Shown: positions 25,596 to 36,271, counted from the stretch's first letter. The stretch: 64,000 bases of DNA from an uncultured Bacteroidales bacterium (GCA_947644715.1 CANSAP010000011.1:1-64000); one strand, 5' to 3'. Notes: generated by a model from the letters alone, not told the origin. A program made the numbers and translations.

Positions 25596-26882
25596 TCAAG
25601 CGGTCTTGCCTACTGACTCTGATGTTTTAAGGTCAAGTGCTTTAGGAGCCTCCACATGCTCATGCTCGGCATGTCCATCTTCAGTTGACAAAGCGATGAA
25701 GATTGTCGAGAGCATTGTAAATACATAAGCCTGGATGAAGCTAACCAATACATCAAGCAGCAGCATGAAAATTGTAAAGATAAGCGATACAACAGTCACA
25801 CCTCCTGCGGCAGCCACACCGAACGCTCCGAAGATGAAAATCAGGAGAATCAGTGTGATAACAATCATGTGACCACCCATCATGTTGGCAAACAGACGAA
25901 CGCAGAGAGCTGCCGGCTTCGTAAATATGCCGAATATTTCAATGAACTGCATGATGGGGAGAGGACACTTCAACCAAATAGGCACATCAGGCCAAAAGAT
26001 TTCCTTCCAATAATGCTTGGATCCTTTTACGTTAGTGACAATGAATGTCATGACCGCGAGCACGATAGTAATAGCAATGTTACCGGTAAGATTGGCACCG
26101 CCGGGGAAGATAACTATCAGTCCAAGCAGGTTCATCACAAGGATGAAGAAAAACGCCGTAAGGAGGTAAGGAGCGAACTTGGGAGCCTTCTTGCCAAGAG
26201 TGTTCTTGATAACTCCATCGTAAACAAACTCCACAATCAATTCAAGGAATCCGTTACCTTTGCGAGGAGCCATCATGCCATGCTTTCTGTACCAGCGCAC
26301 GACACACATCATCATTGCAGTGACAACAAGAGCAGAGATAAAGAGCGCCAAAACATTCTTCGTAATAGAAATGTCAAACGGCTTATACTCAGTATATCGA
26401 TTCCCTTCAACGGTAACAAACTCAGGAAGTTTGTCTTTAGCATCAGCAGTTTCTATGCTTGAAGAAGCGTCGTCTACCGGCAACAACTGCACAACCTTAC
26501 TCTTATGCGCTTCAGAAGTTGAGAGGTAAAACAAATACTTATTATCACCCTTGGAAATCTCCACCGGCACTGAAACAAGATGATGTTCCTTCTTTCCGGT
26601 TTCAATATTTTCAGTTTCAACAAGCTCTGTCAGACGAGCAGAAGAAAAACAATGCCAAGAGCCATCATTTGCCCTAACAATGACAGGCAACGGGATTCTA
26701 TACTGATGCGCGAAAGGCACTTCCCAGCCATAGCCATCGCCAAGGTGCTCGAAAATAATCTCCTTGACATCAAGCTTACCCTCGTCCTTATGCTCATCAG
26801 CTGAAGCAACTGCCGGAGCAACGCACCCAAACAAAAGTGCGACGAGCAAAAGCATGCGGGTTATGTGTGTACGTATGGTCAT
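25596..26882 (-). CDS. atpB: ATP synthase Fo a subunit with a long periplasmic N-terminal extension
   Basis: A 428-residue stator subunit, longer than the roughly 270 residues of E. coli. A signal peptide (about residues 1-27) is followed by some 140 periplasmic residues, beginning with IIFEHLGDGYGWEVPF. The conserved membrane domain then starts near residue 170 (ITKNVLALFISALVV). The essential arginine is in ALCVRLFANMMGGHM. Bacteroidota a subunits commonly carry such an extension, here on the long side. The C-terminus adds a His/Glu-rich tail after the last helix. Confidence 0.95.
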   Translation of the reverse strand: MTIRTHITRMLLLVALLFGCVAPAVASADEHKDEGKLDVKEIIFEHLGDGYGWEVPFAHQYRIPLPVIVRANDGSWHCFSSARLTELVETENIETGKKEHHLVSVPVEISKGDNKYLFYLSTSEAHKSKVVQLLPVDDASSSIETADAKDKLPEFVTVEGNRYTEYKPFDISITKNVLALFISALVVTAMMMCVVRWYRKHGMMAPRKGNGFLELIVEFVYDGVIKNTLGKKAPKFAPYLLTAFFFILVMNLLGLIVIFPGGANLTGNIAITIVLAVMTFIVTNVKGSKHYWKEIFWPDVPIWLKCPLPIMQFIEIFGIFTKPAALCVRLFANMMGGHMIVITLILLIFIFGAFGVAAAGGVTVVSLIFTIFMLLLDVLVSFIQAYVFTMLSTIFIALSTEDGHAEHEHVEAPKALDLKTSESVGKTA

Positions 26883-26966
26883 TTTGCGATGATAATTACA
26901 GACGGATGCAGTAATCTATAAAAAATTTTCGACTAAAGAATCTTAGACTTAAGGAACCGTTAAGCA

Positions 26967-27203
26967 TCAGTAGATGCAAACTGAAATCACGTTGTTGTCG
27001 ACATCAGCTATACCGCCTTTAACGTGAACTTCCTCACGCTTTCCACTTTCGTCAGTAAAGATAACATCTCCATCGGAAAGCACGGAAATTATAGATGCGT
27101 GGTTCTTGAGCACTGTAAAACTGCCAAGTTCACCGGGAAGAGTTACCGAAGTAACTTTTCCTTCAAACAGTATCTGCTCTGATGATATAACCTTGAGAGT
27201 CAT
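26967..27203 (-). CDS. atpC: ATP synthase F1 epsilon subunit, short form
   Basis: A 78-residue subunit containing only the N-terminal beta sandwich (LPGELGSFTVLKNHASIISVL). The C-terminal helical domain that inhibits ATP hydrolysis in many bacteria is absent. This short form is typical of Bacteroidota. It implies that the usual epsilon-based inhibition does not operate here. Confidence 0.93.
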   Translation of the reverse strand: MTLKVISSEQILFEGKVTSVTLPGELGSFTVLKNHASIISVLSDGDVIFTDESGKREEVHVKGGIADVDNNVISVCIY

Positions 27204-27302
27204 ATTCTATTAGGTTTTAGATAGTCGATGTCAATTCGAACTCAGTTAATCGAAAGAAATAAATTCTCTGCAGCGTCCCTATGAGTAATGCCAACCGGAG
27301 AA

Positions 27303-28808
<1,506 letters not shown>

Positions 28809-28879
28809 TTAGAAGTATATTGCTTGTGTTAATATTCTAAATAAAGATGTATTAGATTTCTTCCCGGACTGGGGCCTGA

Positions 28880-29956
28880 TTAGAAATGCCAGCCGAGGGT
28901 AGTGCACACCGCCATCAGCACAAGATTTGCAAGCGCGAGGGGCATGAGGTATTTCCACTCAAGTGCGAGCATCTGGTCGATACGCACGCGAGGGAAAGTC
29001 CACTTGAACCAAATGATAACGAAGGAGAAGAAGAAGGCCTTAGCTACAAACCAGACAATACCGGGGATGTAATCCATAACGGCATTGAAGCCATCCCAAC
29101 CATTCACGTGAAAGGGCATCCATCCACCCAGGAACATCAGTGAAGCGATGCCGGATACAATGAAAAGGTTCAGATACTCAGCCAGATAGAAGAAGCCAAA
29201 GTGAATACCGGAATACTCAGTATGATAACCGGCGGTCAACTCATGCTCCGCCTCAGGAAGGTCGAAAGGACCACGGTTAGTTTCGGCAGTTGCTGCAATT
29301 ACATAAATAATACAAGCTATGATAGCGGGGATATGGCCGGTAAAGATAAACCAACCGCCATCCTGAGCCCAAACGATTTCTTCAATGTTCATTGTGCCGG
29401 CAAAAACCACCATAGTGATGATAGCCAAGCCAAGAGAGAGCTCATAACTAACCATTTGTGCACCTGAACGCATTGCGCCAATCAGGGTGTACTTATTATT
29501 GGATGCCCAACCGGCCAACAGGATACCAAGGATACCAACTGAGCTTACAGCGAGGATGAAGAAAATACCGATATTGTAATTGATAATCTGCATTCCGCGT
29601 CCCCAAGGCAAGCACGCAAGCATCGTAACAGAGGATGTAATAATGACATAGGGGGCAAGCTTAAAGAGGAACTTATCGGTGCCCTTCAACGGAATCAGCT
29701 CCTTAATAAGGATTTTGAACATATCCGCAAACACCTGGAGCAGACCCCAATAACCTACTCGCATAGGACCAAGTCGGCACTGGAACCAAGCGCACAGCTT
29801 ACGCTCATAGAGAATATAGAAGAGCGCCAGCACAGTGTAAGCGCCAAGTACGCAGAGGGCGATAATGATACACTCCACGAGCACGGCAGCCCAGCCGGGC
29901 ATACAGCCGATAAGGAGGTTATTTATCCAAGTTGTGACTACGCTAAAGTCAAACAT
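28880..29956 (-). CDS. nuoH: NADH-quinone oxidoreductase subunit H
   Basis: A 358-residue membrane subunit that forms part of the quinone site with NuoB and NuoD. It carries ERKLCAWFQCRLGPMRVGYWGLLQVFADMFKILIKE and the loop AETNRGPFDLPEAEHELTAGYHTEYSG, both diagnostic. It is the last nuo gene before the atp block. Confidence 0.97.
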   Translation of the reverse strand: MFDFSVVTTWINNLLIGCMPGWAAVLVECIIIALCVLGAYTVLALFYILYERKLCAWFQCRLGPMRVGYWGLLQVFADMFKILIKELIPLKGTDKFLFKLAPYVIITSSVTMLACLPWGRGMQIINYNIGIFFILAVSSVGILGILLAGWASNNKYTLIGAMRSGAQMVSYELSLGLAIITMVVFAGTMNIEEIVWAQDGGWFIFTGHIPAIIACIIYVIAATAETNRGPFDLPEAEHELTAGYHTEYSGIHFGFFYLAEYLNLFIVSGIASLMFLGGWMPFHVNGWDGFNAVMDYIPGIVWFVAKAFFFSFVIIWFKWTFPRVRIDQMLALEWKYLMPLALANLVLMAVCTTLGWHF

Positions 29957-30029
29957 AGCTTATAATAAATTTTCTGGTTAGAGGCTTATATTGAGGTGGG
30001 AAGAGCCACGAGTGACCCTTCCACAAATT

Positions 30030-31661
30030 TTAACGGTCGATGTCGGGGATTACGAAGTCAAGAGCTGCACCAATCACGATAAGGTCAGCAATCATATTGC
30101 CTCGACAGGTCAAATCCATTACACCCACAAGGTTGAAGCAGGGGCTTTGGAAGTGCAGACGGTAAGGGGTCTTCTCGCCAGTGCTTTCGATATATACACC
30201 AAAGGCACCGCGGCTTGCCTCGACCTGCTGGTACCAGCGGCCTGCGGGCAACTTCACAATCTTGGGAACCTGAGCGCGGATTTCGCCCTCGGGAATATTG
30301 TCGACGAGTTGTTCGAGAATCTTCACGCTCTCTTCAATCTCGCGCATACGAACCATATAACGAGCGTAAGAGTCACATCCCTCCTCGAGCACTTCCTCAA
30401 ACTGCACGTCAGGATATGCGCTATACGGATGCTTCTTACGGGTGTCGCAACTCCAGTTGGAGCCACGTCCGGAAGGTCCGGTGATGTCATAATTAATGGC
30501 ATCTTCTTTCGAGAGCATTCCGACTCCAACCATACGGTTCTTGGCAATCACATTGCCACTGAACACTTTATGGTATTCCTTCAGTGCCTTAGGCATGACT
30601 TCAATGAGAGCCTTAACATCCTTAACGAAATCGGGATGCAAATCAGCAATTACGCCGCCAATCACATTATAGTTCATGCTCATGCGAGCGCCACAGGTTT
30701 TCTCGAAAATATCGAGTACCATCTCACGCTCACGGAAGCCATAGAAGAAGCAGGTGGTTGCGCCCATATCCATCGAAGTACAACCGAAAGCGAGCAGGTG
30801 GGAGGAGATTCGCATCAGCTCATCCATCATAACTCGGATTACCTGAGCACGCTTGGGCACCTCAAGACCGAGCGCCTTTTCGATGCACATGCAAAGGCAG
30901 TGGCGGTTCATGTGGGCAGACATATAGTCCATGCGATCGGTGAAGTGCAGGGTCTGTGGGTAAGTCATACCCTCCGACAGTTTCTCGATGCCTCGATGGA
31001 TGTAGCCGGAAACAACGTCTACCTTCGTAACAGTCTCACCATCAATGGCAGCACGGAAACGCATTACACCATGAGTTGAAGGATGCTGAGGACCGATATT
31101 AACCACATAATCCTCGGGAGCGAACACCTTAGTTTCGACGCGTTTAATCGAACCGTCAGGCATTTCAACCAAAGTGTGGGAATCATCCTCATTCTCTTCA
31201 TCCTCCATTCGGATAGGATTCAGGTCGGGGTTAGCGTCATAATCCTTACGAAGGGGATAACCTACCCAGTCGTTGCGAAGGAAGAAACGACGCATATCAG
31301 GATGGCCGATGAACTCAATGCCATAGAAGTCATACACCTCACGTTCCTGGAAGTTAGCCACTTTCCACAGGTCGCTCACAGTGTGAATCATAGGTTTCTC
31401 ACGGTCTTCAACCGCAACCTTCACACTAAGCATTTCCCAATTGCGGGCAGTTGAGGTGAAGTAATATATAACTCCGAGAGAGTCTTTCCAATCCATGCCG
31501 ATGAGCGCAGTGAGCACATCGAAATTGAGGTCAGCATTTTCTTTCAGAGCGACCGCCAGCATGCGCCAATCCTTCTCGGGGACGCTTACCAGTAGAGTCT
31601 CACCCTCCTCAAATGTTACCGAAGGGCAGATTTTGCTGATTTTCTCTTGAATATTAGCCAT
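30030..31661 (-). CDS. nuoCD: NADH-quinone oxidoreductase fused subunits C and D
   Basis: A 543-residue fusion. Residues about 1-150 are NuoC (30 kDa type: MIHTVSDLWKVANFQEREVYDFYGIEF and RRFFLRNDWVGYPLRKDY). A short acidic linker is followed by NuoD (49 kDa type: VNIGPQHPSTHGVMRF, HIEKLSEG-like HRGIEKLSEGMTYPQ and DYMSAHMNRH). The fusion is common in Bacteroidota and enterobacteria. It lies 54 bases after nuoB and 73 bases before nuoH. Confidence 0.97.
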   Translation of the reverse strand: MANIQEKISKICPSVTFEEGETLLVSVPEKDWRMLAVALKENADLNFDVLTALIGMDWKDSLGVIYYFTSTARNWEMLSVKVAVEDREKPMIHTVSDLWKVANFQEREVYDFYGIEFIGHPDMRRFFLRNDWVGYPLRKDYDANPDLNPIRMEDEENEDDSHTLVEMPDGSIKRVETKVFAPEDYVVNIGPQHPSTHGVMRFRAAIDGETVTKVDVVSGYIHRGIEKLSEGMTYPQTLHFTDRMDYMSAHMNRHCLCMCIEKALGLEVPKRAQVIRVMMDELMRISSHLLAFGCTSMDMGATTCFFYGFREREMVLDIFEKTCGARMSMNYNVIGGVIADLHPDFVKDVKALIEVMPKALKEYHKVFSGNVIAKNRMVGVGMLSKEDAINYDITGPSGRGSNWSCDTRKKHPYSAYPDVQFEEVLEEGCDSYARYMVRMREIEESVKILEQLVDNIPEGEIRAQVPKIVKLPAGRWYQQVEASRGAFGVYIESTGEKTPYRLHFQSPCFNLVGVMDLTCRGNMIADLIVIGAALDFVIPDIDR

Positions 31662-31715
31662 TATATAATAGGTGTAATGCTGAATATTAGGTGTTAGTTA
31701 GCGAGACGGGAAGAA

Positions 31716-32333
31716 TTAATATTTGCCTACCTCACTTGAGTGCTTGGCGAAGAATTCGTCGATTTTCTCCTTGCGGTTAGCTCCGCCAAAGAATTTCTGA
31801 ACCTTAATCTTACGCTGCAATTGCATCAGGCCATAGAACATTGCTTCCGGACGGGGAGGGCAACCGGGAATATACACGTCCACGGGAAGAATCTTATCAA
31901 CACCGGGGAGCACGCAGTAAGAGTTCTTGAACGGGCCGCCCGAAACCGCGCAACCGCCGCAGGCGATTACGTAGCGGGGTTCAGCGAGCTGCTCGTACAG
32001 GCGACGGAGCACGGGTGCCATGCGATGAACAATTGTACCCTGCACCATTATATAGTCAGCCTGACGGGGGGAGTTACGCGCAACTTCGGCGCCATAACGA
32101 GCCATGTCATAACGCGCAGCGCCGAGACACATGAATTCAATAGCACAGCATGATGTGCCGAAGCAGAGCGGCCAAAGAGAATTGGCGCGTCCCCAGTTAA
32201 TCAACTGGTCGAGCTTGCCTACCACGACATTTGCACCGGTAGCGTTCAGCTCTTCGACCAAAGAATCTATGTAAGCGTTATCCTTGAAGTCTTCATGCTT
32301 CATTGAGCGGATAGCGGGTGATTTTACTGCCAT
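31716..32333 (-). CDS. nuoB: NADH-quinone oxidoreductase subunit B
   Basis: A 205-residue subunit carrying the terminal N2 iron-sulfur cluster. The ligands are the tandem Cys62-Cys63 (GTSCCAIEF), Cys128 (GGCAVSGG) and Cys158 (PGCPPRPE). The ATG at 32333 is preferred over an in-frame start 7 codons upstream, because it gives a normal N-terminus and a 10-base overlap with the nuoA end. Confidence 0.96.
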   Translation of the reverse strand: MAVKSPAIRSMKHEDFKDNAYIDSLVEELNATGANVVVGKLDQLINWGRANSLWPLCFGTSCCAIEFMCLGAARYDMARYGAEVARNSPRQADYIMVQGTIVHRMAPVLRRLYEQLAEPRYVIACGGCAVSGGPFKNSYCVLPGVDKILPVDVYIPGCPPRPEAMFYGLMQLQRKIKVQKFFGGANRKEKIDEFFAKHSSEVGKY

Positions 32334-32695
32334 TTCAAAGCTCCTTTCCGCCAAGCATACGCGAGGCCCAAGATTAATATAAACATAAATACCGCAATCG
32401 CGAGCAATCCATCAGGGCCCAAAGAGCGGCAAATCACAGCCCAAGGATAAAGGAAGACAGTCTCCACGTCAAACACCAGGAAGAGAATTGCGAAGAGATA
32501 GTAGCCAACCTTAAACTGAAGCATGGACTCACCACGCGTAGGGATACCACACTCGTAGGGCTCTGATTTTTTAACTGAGAAGCTTCGCGGAGAGATAAAC
32601 CGGGCAATTAAGAGAGCGGCAAAGACGAGGCCAATGCCGGTGAGCACCGCCGTAATCGCCAAGTCGCCGTTACTTATGCCTAAAAGAAGGTTCAT
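32324..32695 (-). CDS. nuoA: NADH-quinone oxidoreductase subunit A
   Basis: A 123-residue, three-helix membrane subunit. It shows YECGIPTRGESMLQFKVGYYLFAILFLVFDVETVFLYPWA, with the conserved Cys loop and Asp/Glu pair. It is the first gene of the energy cluster. A TAACTTTG box lies 76 bases upstream. Confidence 0.96.
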   Translation of the reverse strand: MNLLLGISNGDLAITAVLTGIGLVFAALLIARFISPRSFSVKKSEPYECGIPTRGESMLQFKVGYYLFAILFLVFDVETVFLYPWAVICRSLGPDGLLAIAVFMFILILGLAYAWRKGALKWQ

Positions 32696-32770
32696 ATTAA
32701 CTATCTGTGTATTAGTGTGTTATATAATCAAACTACATAGAAAGGCCTATAACTCAGACCATTCTGACCG

Positions 32771-32778
32771 CAAAGTTA
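32771..32778 (-). promoter_or_regulatory. -7 box of the nuo-atp-nuo cluster
   Basis: TAACTTTG on the minus strand. The predicted leader before nuoA is about 70 bases. A -33 TTG at the ideal spacing is not visible. Confidence 0.55.
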
Positions 32779-32960
32779 CTAAAAAAACTTAATTCCCCGA
32801 AATTTTAGAGAGAGAAAAATTCACACTTTTTTCACATGTTAGAGGCAATACATCTTACCATAATGTCACAATCTCTCCACGCTACTATATAATAACACCA
32901 TCAAATCATTTCATTTTGATAGTTAAAATTCCTCCGTTTGGAATAAAAATCCTCGGGGCA

Positions 32961-33019
32961 CGCTAATAAACACCTCGGCCGGCTCGGAGTACTCCGGCCG
33001 GCCGAGGTGTTTATTAGCG
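32961..33019. terminator. Bidirectional terminator with a 23-bp perfect stem
   Basis: Bases 32961-32983 pair perfectly with 32997-33019. The inner part (32985-32996) is itself a perfect palindrome, so the stem continues past one bulged T. A GC-rich centre is flanked by AATAAA on one side and TTTATT on the other, which gives a U-tract in either direction. It ends the receptor-lipoprotein operon and insulates it from the nuo promoter. Confidence 0.75.
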
Positions 33020-33036
33020 TCAGTCGCAAGAATCAA

Positions 33037-33918
33037 TTACTGAGCGCGATAAGAGCCTGTGAAAGCGCCCTTATACTTTCCTGCCACCTCATAAGTGATT
33101 GCGCAGGAAGAAAGTGCTGTGTTAGTCGGGTGCATTTCAAAGCTGTCAAACATGTACATCGGATAGGATGTTTCGTTGCCACCGACACCGACCGTGGGCG
33201 TCAGATTCTCCCCCTTGATAGTGTAGCCATACTGCGAGGATGCCTCAAGCTTGAGACCGCGCAGATTCACGGCTGAGAGCACAGGCATATTCTCCGAGAA
33301 CTGAGCATTGAAAATAGTCACCTCCGCCATGCGCTTTGCTAAATCAATAGAGACAAAATACATCGGCAACTGGTTGGTGAATTCTTTCGTCTCACCTTCA
33401 GCTTCATAGGTGGTGGTTGTCGCACCTCCATAATAGCTGCGGTTGGGGAAGGTTGCCACCGTGTAATCGCCCCCCACTTTGAAGTTGCAGGCAACAAGCG
33501 TTCCAAACGGAGCGGCCGCCGGCTTATTGGTGGAGGCATTAATATAGTAGTACATGTTAATCAAGTCAGTGCGGAAGTCACGGATGACCTGTCCACCATC
33601 GGCGTTAAAGTTAGAATAGTAGACTAACGACACATCCTCCACCCCGGCTCCGGCAATCGTAGGGGTAGTAAATGAAAGCTTGGAGCCGTCAGGAAGGGTC
33701 ATATCCGATACTGTTACTTTCCAATCGCCCCCTTCGCTCAGGTATTGGGTTACCTTCAGCGGCATCTCCGTCAGGACTGCTTCCTTCGACTTGTCGGTAG
33801 GGATAACTGCAGTGAGCGCATTGCCTTGCAGTGTGCGAGTGTTGGGTTCATTCTTGTCGTCGCTGCAGGAAGTGGCAAGCAAGCCGAGCAATGCCGCGAA
33901 ATAAATCAGTTTTTTCAT
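33037..33918 (-). CDS. Lipoprotein of unknown function paired with a TonB receptor
   Basis: A 293-residue lipoprotein: signal peptide with lipobox ATSC (Cys18), then an acidic SDDKNEPN stretch, as in surface-exposed Bacteroidales lipoproteins. The rest is predicted beta-rich, with two halves of about 130 residues that may be related barrel-like domains (inference). It starts 18 bases after the TonB receptor stop, so the two form one transcript. By analogy with other receptor-lipoprotein pairs it may capture the ligand at the outer surface. I cannot name the family with confidence. Confidence 0.6.
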   Translation of the reverse strand: MKKLIYFAALLGLLATSCSDDKNEPNTRTLQGNALTAVIPTDKSKEAVLTEMPLKVTQYLSEGGDWKVTVSDMTLPDGSKLSFTTPTIAGAGVEDVSLVYYSNFNADGGQVIRDFRTDLINMYYYINASTNKPAAAPFGTLVACNFKVGGDYTVATFPNRSYYGGATTTTYEAEGETKEFTNQLPMYFVSIDLAKRMAEVTIFNAQFSENMPVLSAVNLRGLKLEASSQYGYTIKGENLTPTVGVGGNETSYPMYMFDSFEMHPTNTALSSCAITYEVAGKYKGAFTGSYRAQ

Positions 33919-33936
33919 TATATCTTTATATGATGG

Positions 33937-36159
33937 TTAAATGTTCAAATTTACAGTGACTCCACATTCCAGCGGACGCCCCCGCTGCATGAATTCATGA
34001 GACATGGAGACAAAATAGAATGTATGATAACGGGTTGATGTGAGATTAGCGCCCCAAAGCTCAATACTGAATTTGGGATGCTGAAATGCTGCCGAGGCAC
34101 CGAGCAATGCATAAAAAGGCTGCACGCGTGTGTTGGCTTCATTCCAATAAATCTCGCCATTACCTCTCATATTAACGTTAAAAATCAGTCGGTTATTATT
34201 CGCAAGAGGCAAAGAATAATCGGCTGAAATGAATAGAGTGTTGGCCGGAGCATACGGCACACGATTGCCTCTGTATTGCTGTTTTCCATCGAAGAAATCG
34301 CGAAATGTGGCATGAGTAAAGCCATAGGCCCCGCTCAGGCACAGATTCTCAATCAGCATCCAACGGGCAGACACTTCCACGCCCCGGGAGCGTGTGCGGC
34401 CGGCATTTGTCATGATGCGTCCGGTCGTGTTGCCATCGGGGAACATCGTCAGCTGCTGATCAAAAACTTGAATCAAAAACGCAGTAACTTCGGCCGAGAT
34501 GCGACCATCGTTTGACATAAACTTGACTCCTGCCTCAAAATTCCAGCTTTTCTCCGGACGATAGCTGACGATATCATCTACATCATACCTCATGCCAATA
34601 CCCATCTGCCACATGAGCTGCTGCTGCAACACATCACTGAACATCTGCGTGTTATACCCTCCGCTCTTATATCCTTTAGCCATAGAGAGATAGGGCGAAA
34701 TCCAGCCTACCGGAATCAGGAAATCATACGTGGCACTGATTTTTGGAAGCAACTGCAGGAAAGACCGGTGCAAGCCTCCCTGCTCATCAATCAACACCGG
34801 CACATCACGATAATGCTGCGGCACAGCGTCGACAGTCTCGCGATACAACATTTCATACTGAGTGGCCGTGTGACTGTGGTAAGACAGAGAGGCTCGCTCA
34901 TAATCCAGTCTCAGAGCCGCGCCCAGTGTCCACCTGCCGAGCTTCAGAGAACTGTTATGATAGACAGCAACGCCATACGACGCATTGACGAAATCACTGT
35001 TAAGCGTAAACTTACGCTCACTCCATCGAATCGGATAATAGGGATTCGCATTATTCCGATAGAACTCTATCAGTTCAGATATGCCGGTGTCCTGAAAAGT
35101 AACCGGCGCATTCATGTCAAGATTCTTATAGAAGCCAAACAGGCCGGTCAGCCATTGATACTTCCCCTGAACGTCGCCCCGGGCTATGAAATCCTGCGTA
35201 AACGCGTGCTCCCTCTTCGATTGAATCAGAGTGAAATAATCCTGCGGGAGGAAATCCTGATCAAGGCGCATTGAATCATCAATATACTGCCAGGAGGTAA
35301 CAGAGGAAAGAGTGACCTCGCCAAGATGAAGTCGCAGTGTGAGACCATCATTGATGCAAAGACGACGATAGGAGCATGTGTCATTGTAAGCTATATCTCC
35401 GGTTTCAACATACTCATACGGATATCCCCCCTGCCTCAAATAAGATGCGGCAAACGTATTCAAAAGAGTAAAAGTATGGCTTGGACTCCAATGGAATTTC
35501 AACCTGCCCCCCACTGAGGTTTCATAATCACACTTCTTGCCGGTGTAACTATTGGTAAAAAAGCCGTCGGAACCTCCGGCGCGCACAGAGGCAGAGATGC
35601 CGGCACGGTCATTCAATAATACATAATATCCGGCCCCGGCCTTCCAAGTGTTAGCGCGCCCGTACTGCGCCGAAACCCTCAATCCCTGATAATCAAAAGG
35701 GGAAAGCGTCGTGATATCAATCACACCCGCCATTGTATTGCGACCATACAGAGTGCTTTGCGGGCCACGGATTATCTTCAAGGACTTGATGTCAGGCAGA
35801 TCAAAATCATAGGCATCCTTATTCATAAAGGGGACATTATCCACAAGCAGCCCAACCGCAGGTTGATCAATTCTCGCCCCTATTCCCCTCACATAAATTG
35901 ATGAGGTAATTCTGCTACCATAGTCAGGCACAAAGAAATTGGGAGCTATGTCAGCAGCACCTTTCACACTCTCCACATGCAACCGTGCGGCCTCCGAAGC
36001 ATTGATTGTAGTGACGGCCGCACTCCCTGCTACGGGGTCAGCCTTAATGGCAGTAACCGTAATCGCTTCAAGTTCAACTGTATCAGCCACTTCTTCAGCA
36101 GAGACCGTTGCAGCGGAGACCATGATCAGGCACAGGAATATTAAGGGGTAGAGTTTCAT
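33937..36159 (-). CDS. TonB-dependent outer-membrane receptor
   Basis: A 740-residue receptor. After a signal peptide (about residues 1-21) and a TonB-box-like VELEAITVTAIK comes a plug domain (about 45-150) with VYVRGIGAR-like IYVRGIGARIDQPAV, VPFMNKDAYDFDLPDIKSLKIIRGPQSTLYGRNTMAGVI. A beta barrel fills the rest. There is no carboxypeptidase-like N-terminal domain and no SusD partner, so it looks like a siderophore, vitamin or metal-type receptor rather than a glycan receptor. The final residues end in a Val/Asn-rich strand. A -7 box directly abuts the start codon. Confidence 0.88.
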   Translation of the reverse strand: MKLYPLIFLCLIMVSAATVSAEEVADTVELEAITVTAIKADPVAGSAAVTTINASEAARLHVESVKGAADIAPNFFVPDYGSRITSSIYVRGIGARIDQPAVGLLVDNVPFMNKDAYDFDLPDIKSLKIIRGPQSTLYGRNTMAGVIDITTLSPFDYQGLRVSAQYGRANTWKAGAGYYVLLNDRAGISASVRAGGSDGFFTNSYTGKKCDYETSVGGRLKFHWSPSHTFTLLNTFAASYLRQGGYPYEYVETGDIAYNDTCSYRRLCINDGLTLRLHLGEVTLSSVTSWQYIDDSMRLDQDFLPQDYFTLIQSKREHAFTQDFIARGDVQGKYQWLTGLFGFYKNLDMNAPVTFQDTGISELIEFYRNNANPYYPIRWSERKFTLNSDFVNASYGVAVYHNSSLKLGRWTLGAALRLDYERASLSYHSHTATQYEMLYRETVDAVPQHYRDVPVLIDEQGGLHRSFLQLLPKISATYDFLIPVGWISPYLSMAKGYKSGGYNTQMFSDVLQQQLMWQMGIGMRYDVDDIVSYRPEKSWNFEAGVKFMSNDGRISAEVTAFLIQVFDQQLTMFPDGNTTGRIMTNAGRTRSRGVEVSARWMLIENLCLSGAYGFTHATFRDFFDGKQQYRGNRVPYAPANTLFISADYSLPLANNNRLIFNVNMRGNGEIYWNEANTRVQPFYALLGASAAFQHPKFSIELWGANLTSTRYHTFYFVSMSHEFMQRGRPLECGVTVNLNI

Positions 36160-36163
36160 ACAG

Positions 36164-36193
36164 CAAAATTAACAACTGACAACGAATTTCAAA
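36164..36193 (-). promoter_or_regulatory. Promoter abutting the TonB receptor start
   Basis: TTTG (36193-36190), 18 bases, then TAATTTTG (36171-36164). The ATG is at 36159, only 4 bases on, so the transcript should begin at or near the start codon. Confidence 0.6.
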
Positions 36194-36271
36194 ATACCTA
36201 TTCTTTGTGAGCCTGACGAACGCAAATTGACAACCACGCAGATACATTTCACATATTTTAAGGCCTCCTAA

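Larger units (their letters stand above)
32696..33036. other. Intergenic region upstream of nuoA
   Basis: Contains the nuo promoter box (32771-32778), an AT-rich stretch without any open frame, and a very strong bidirectional hairpin (32961-33019). The hairpin ends 18 bases before the lipoprotein gene's stop codon on the minus strand. Confidence 0.6.

Noticed and set aside
29991-31079. 362-residue open frame on the plus strand across nuoCD
   Set aside because: Antisense shadow of nuoCD, whose protein is fully recognisable.
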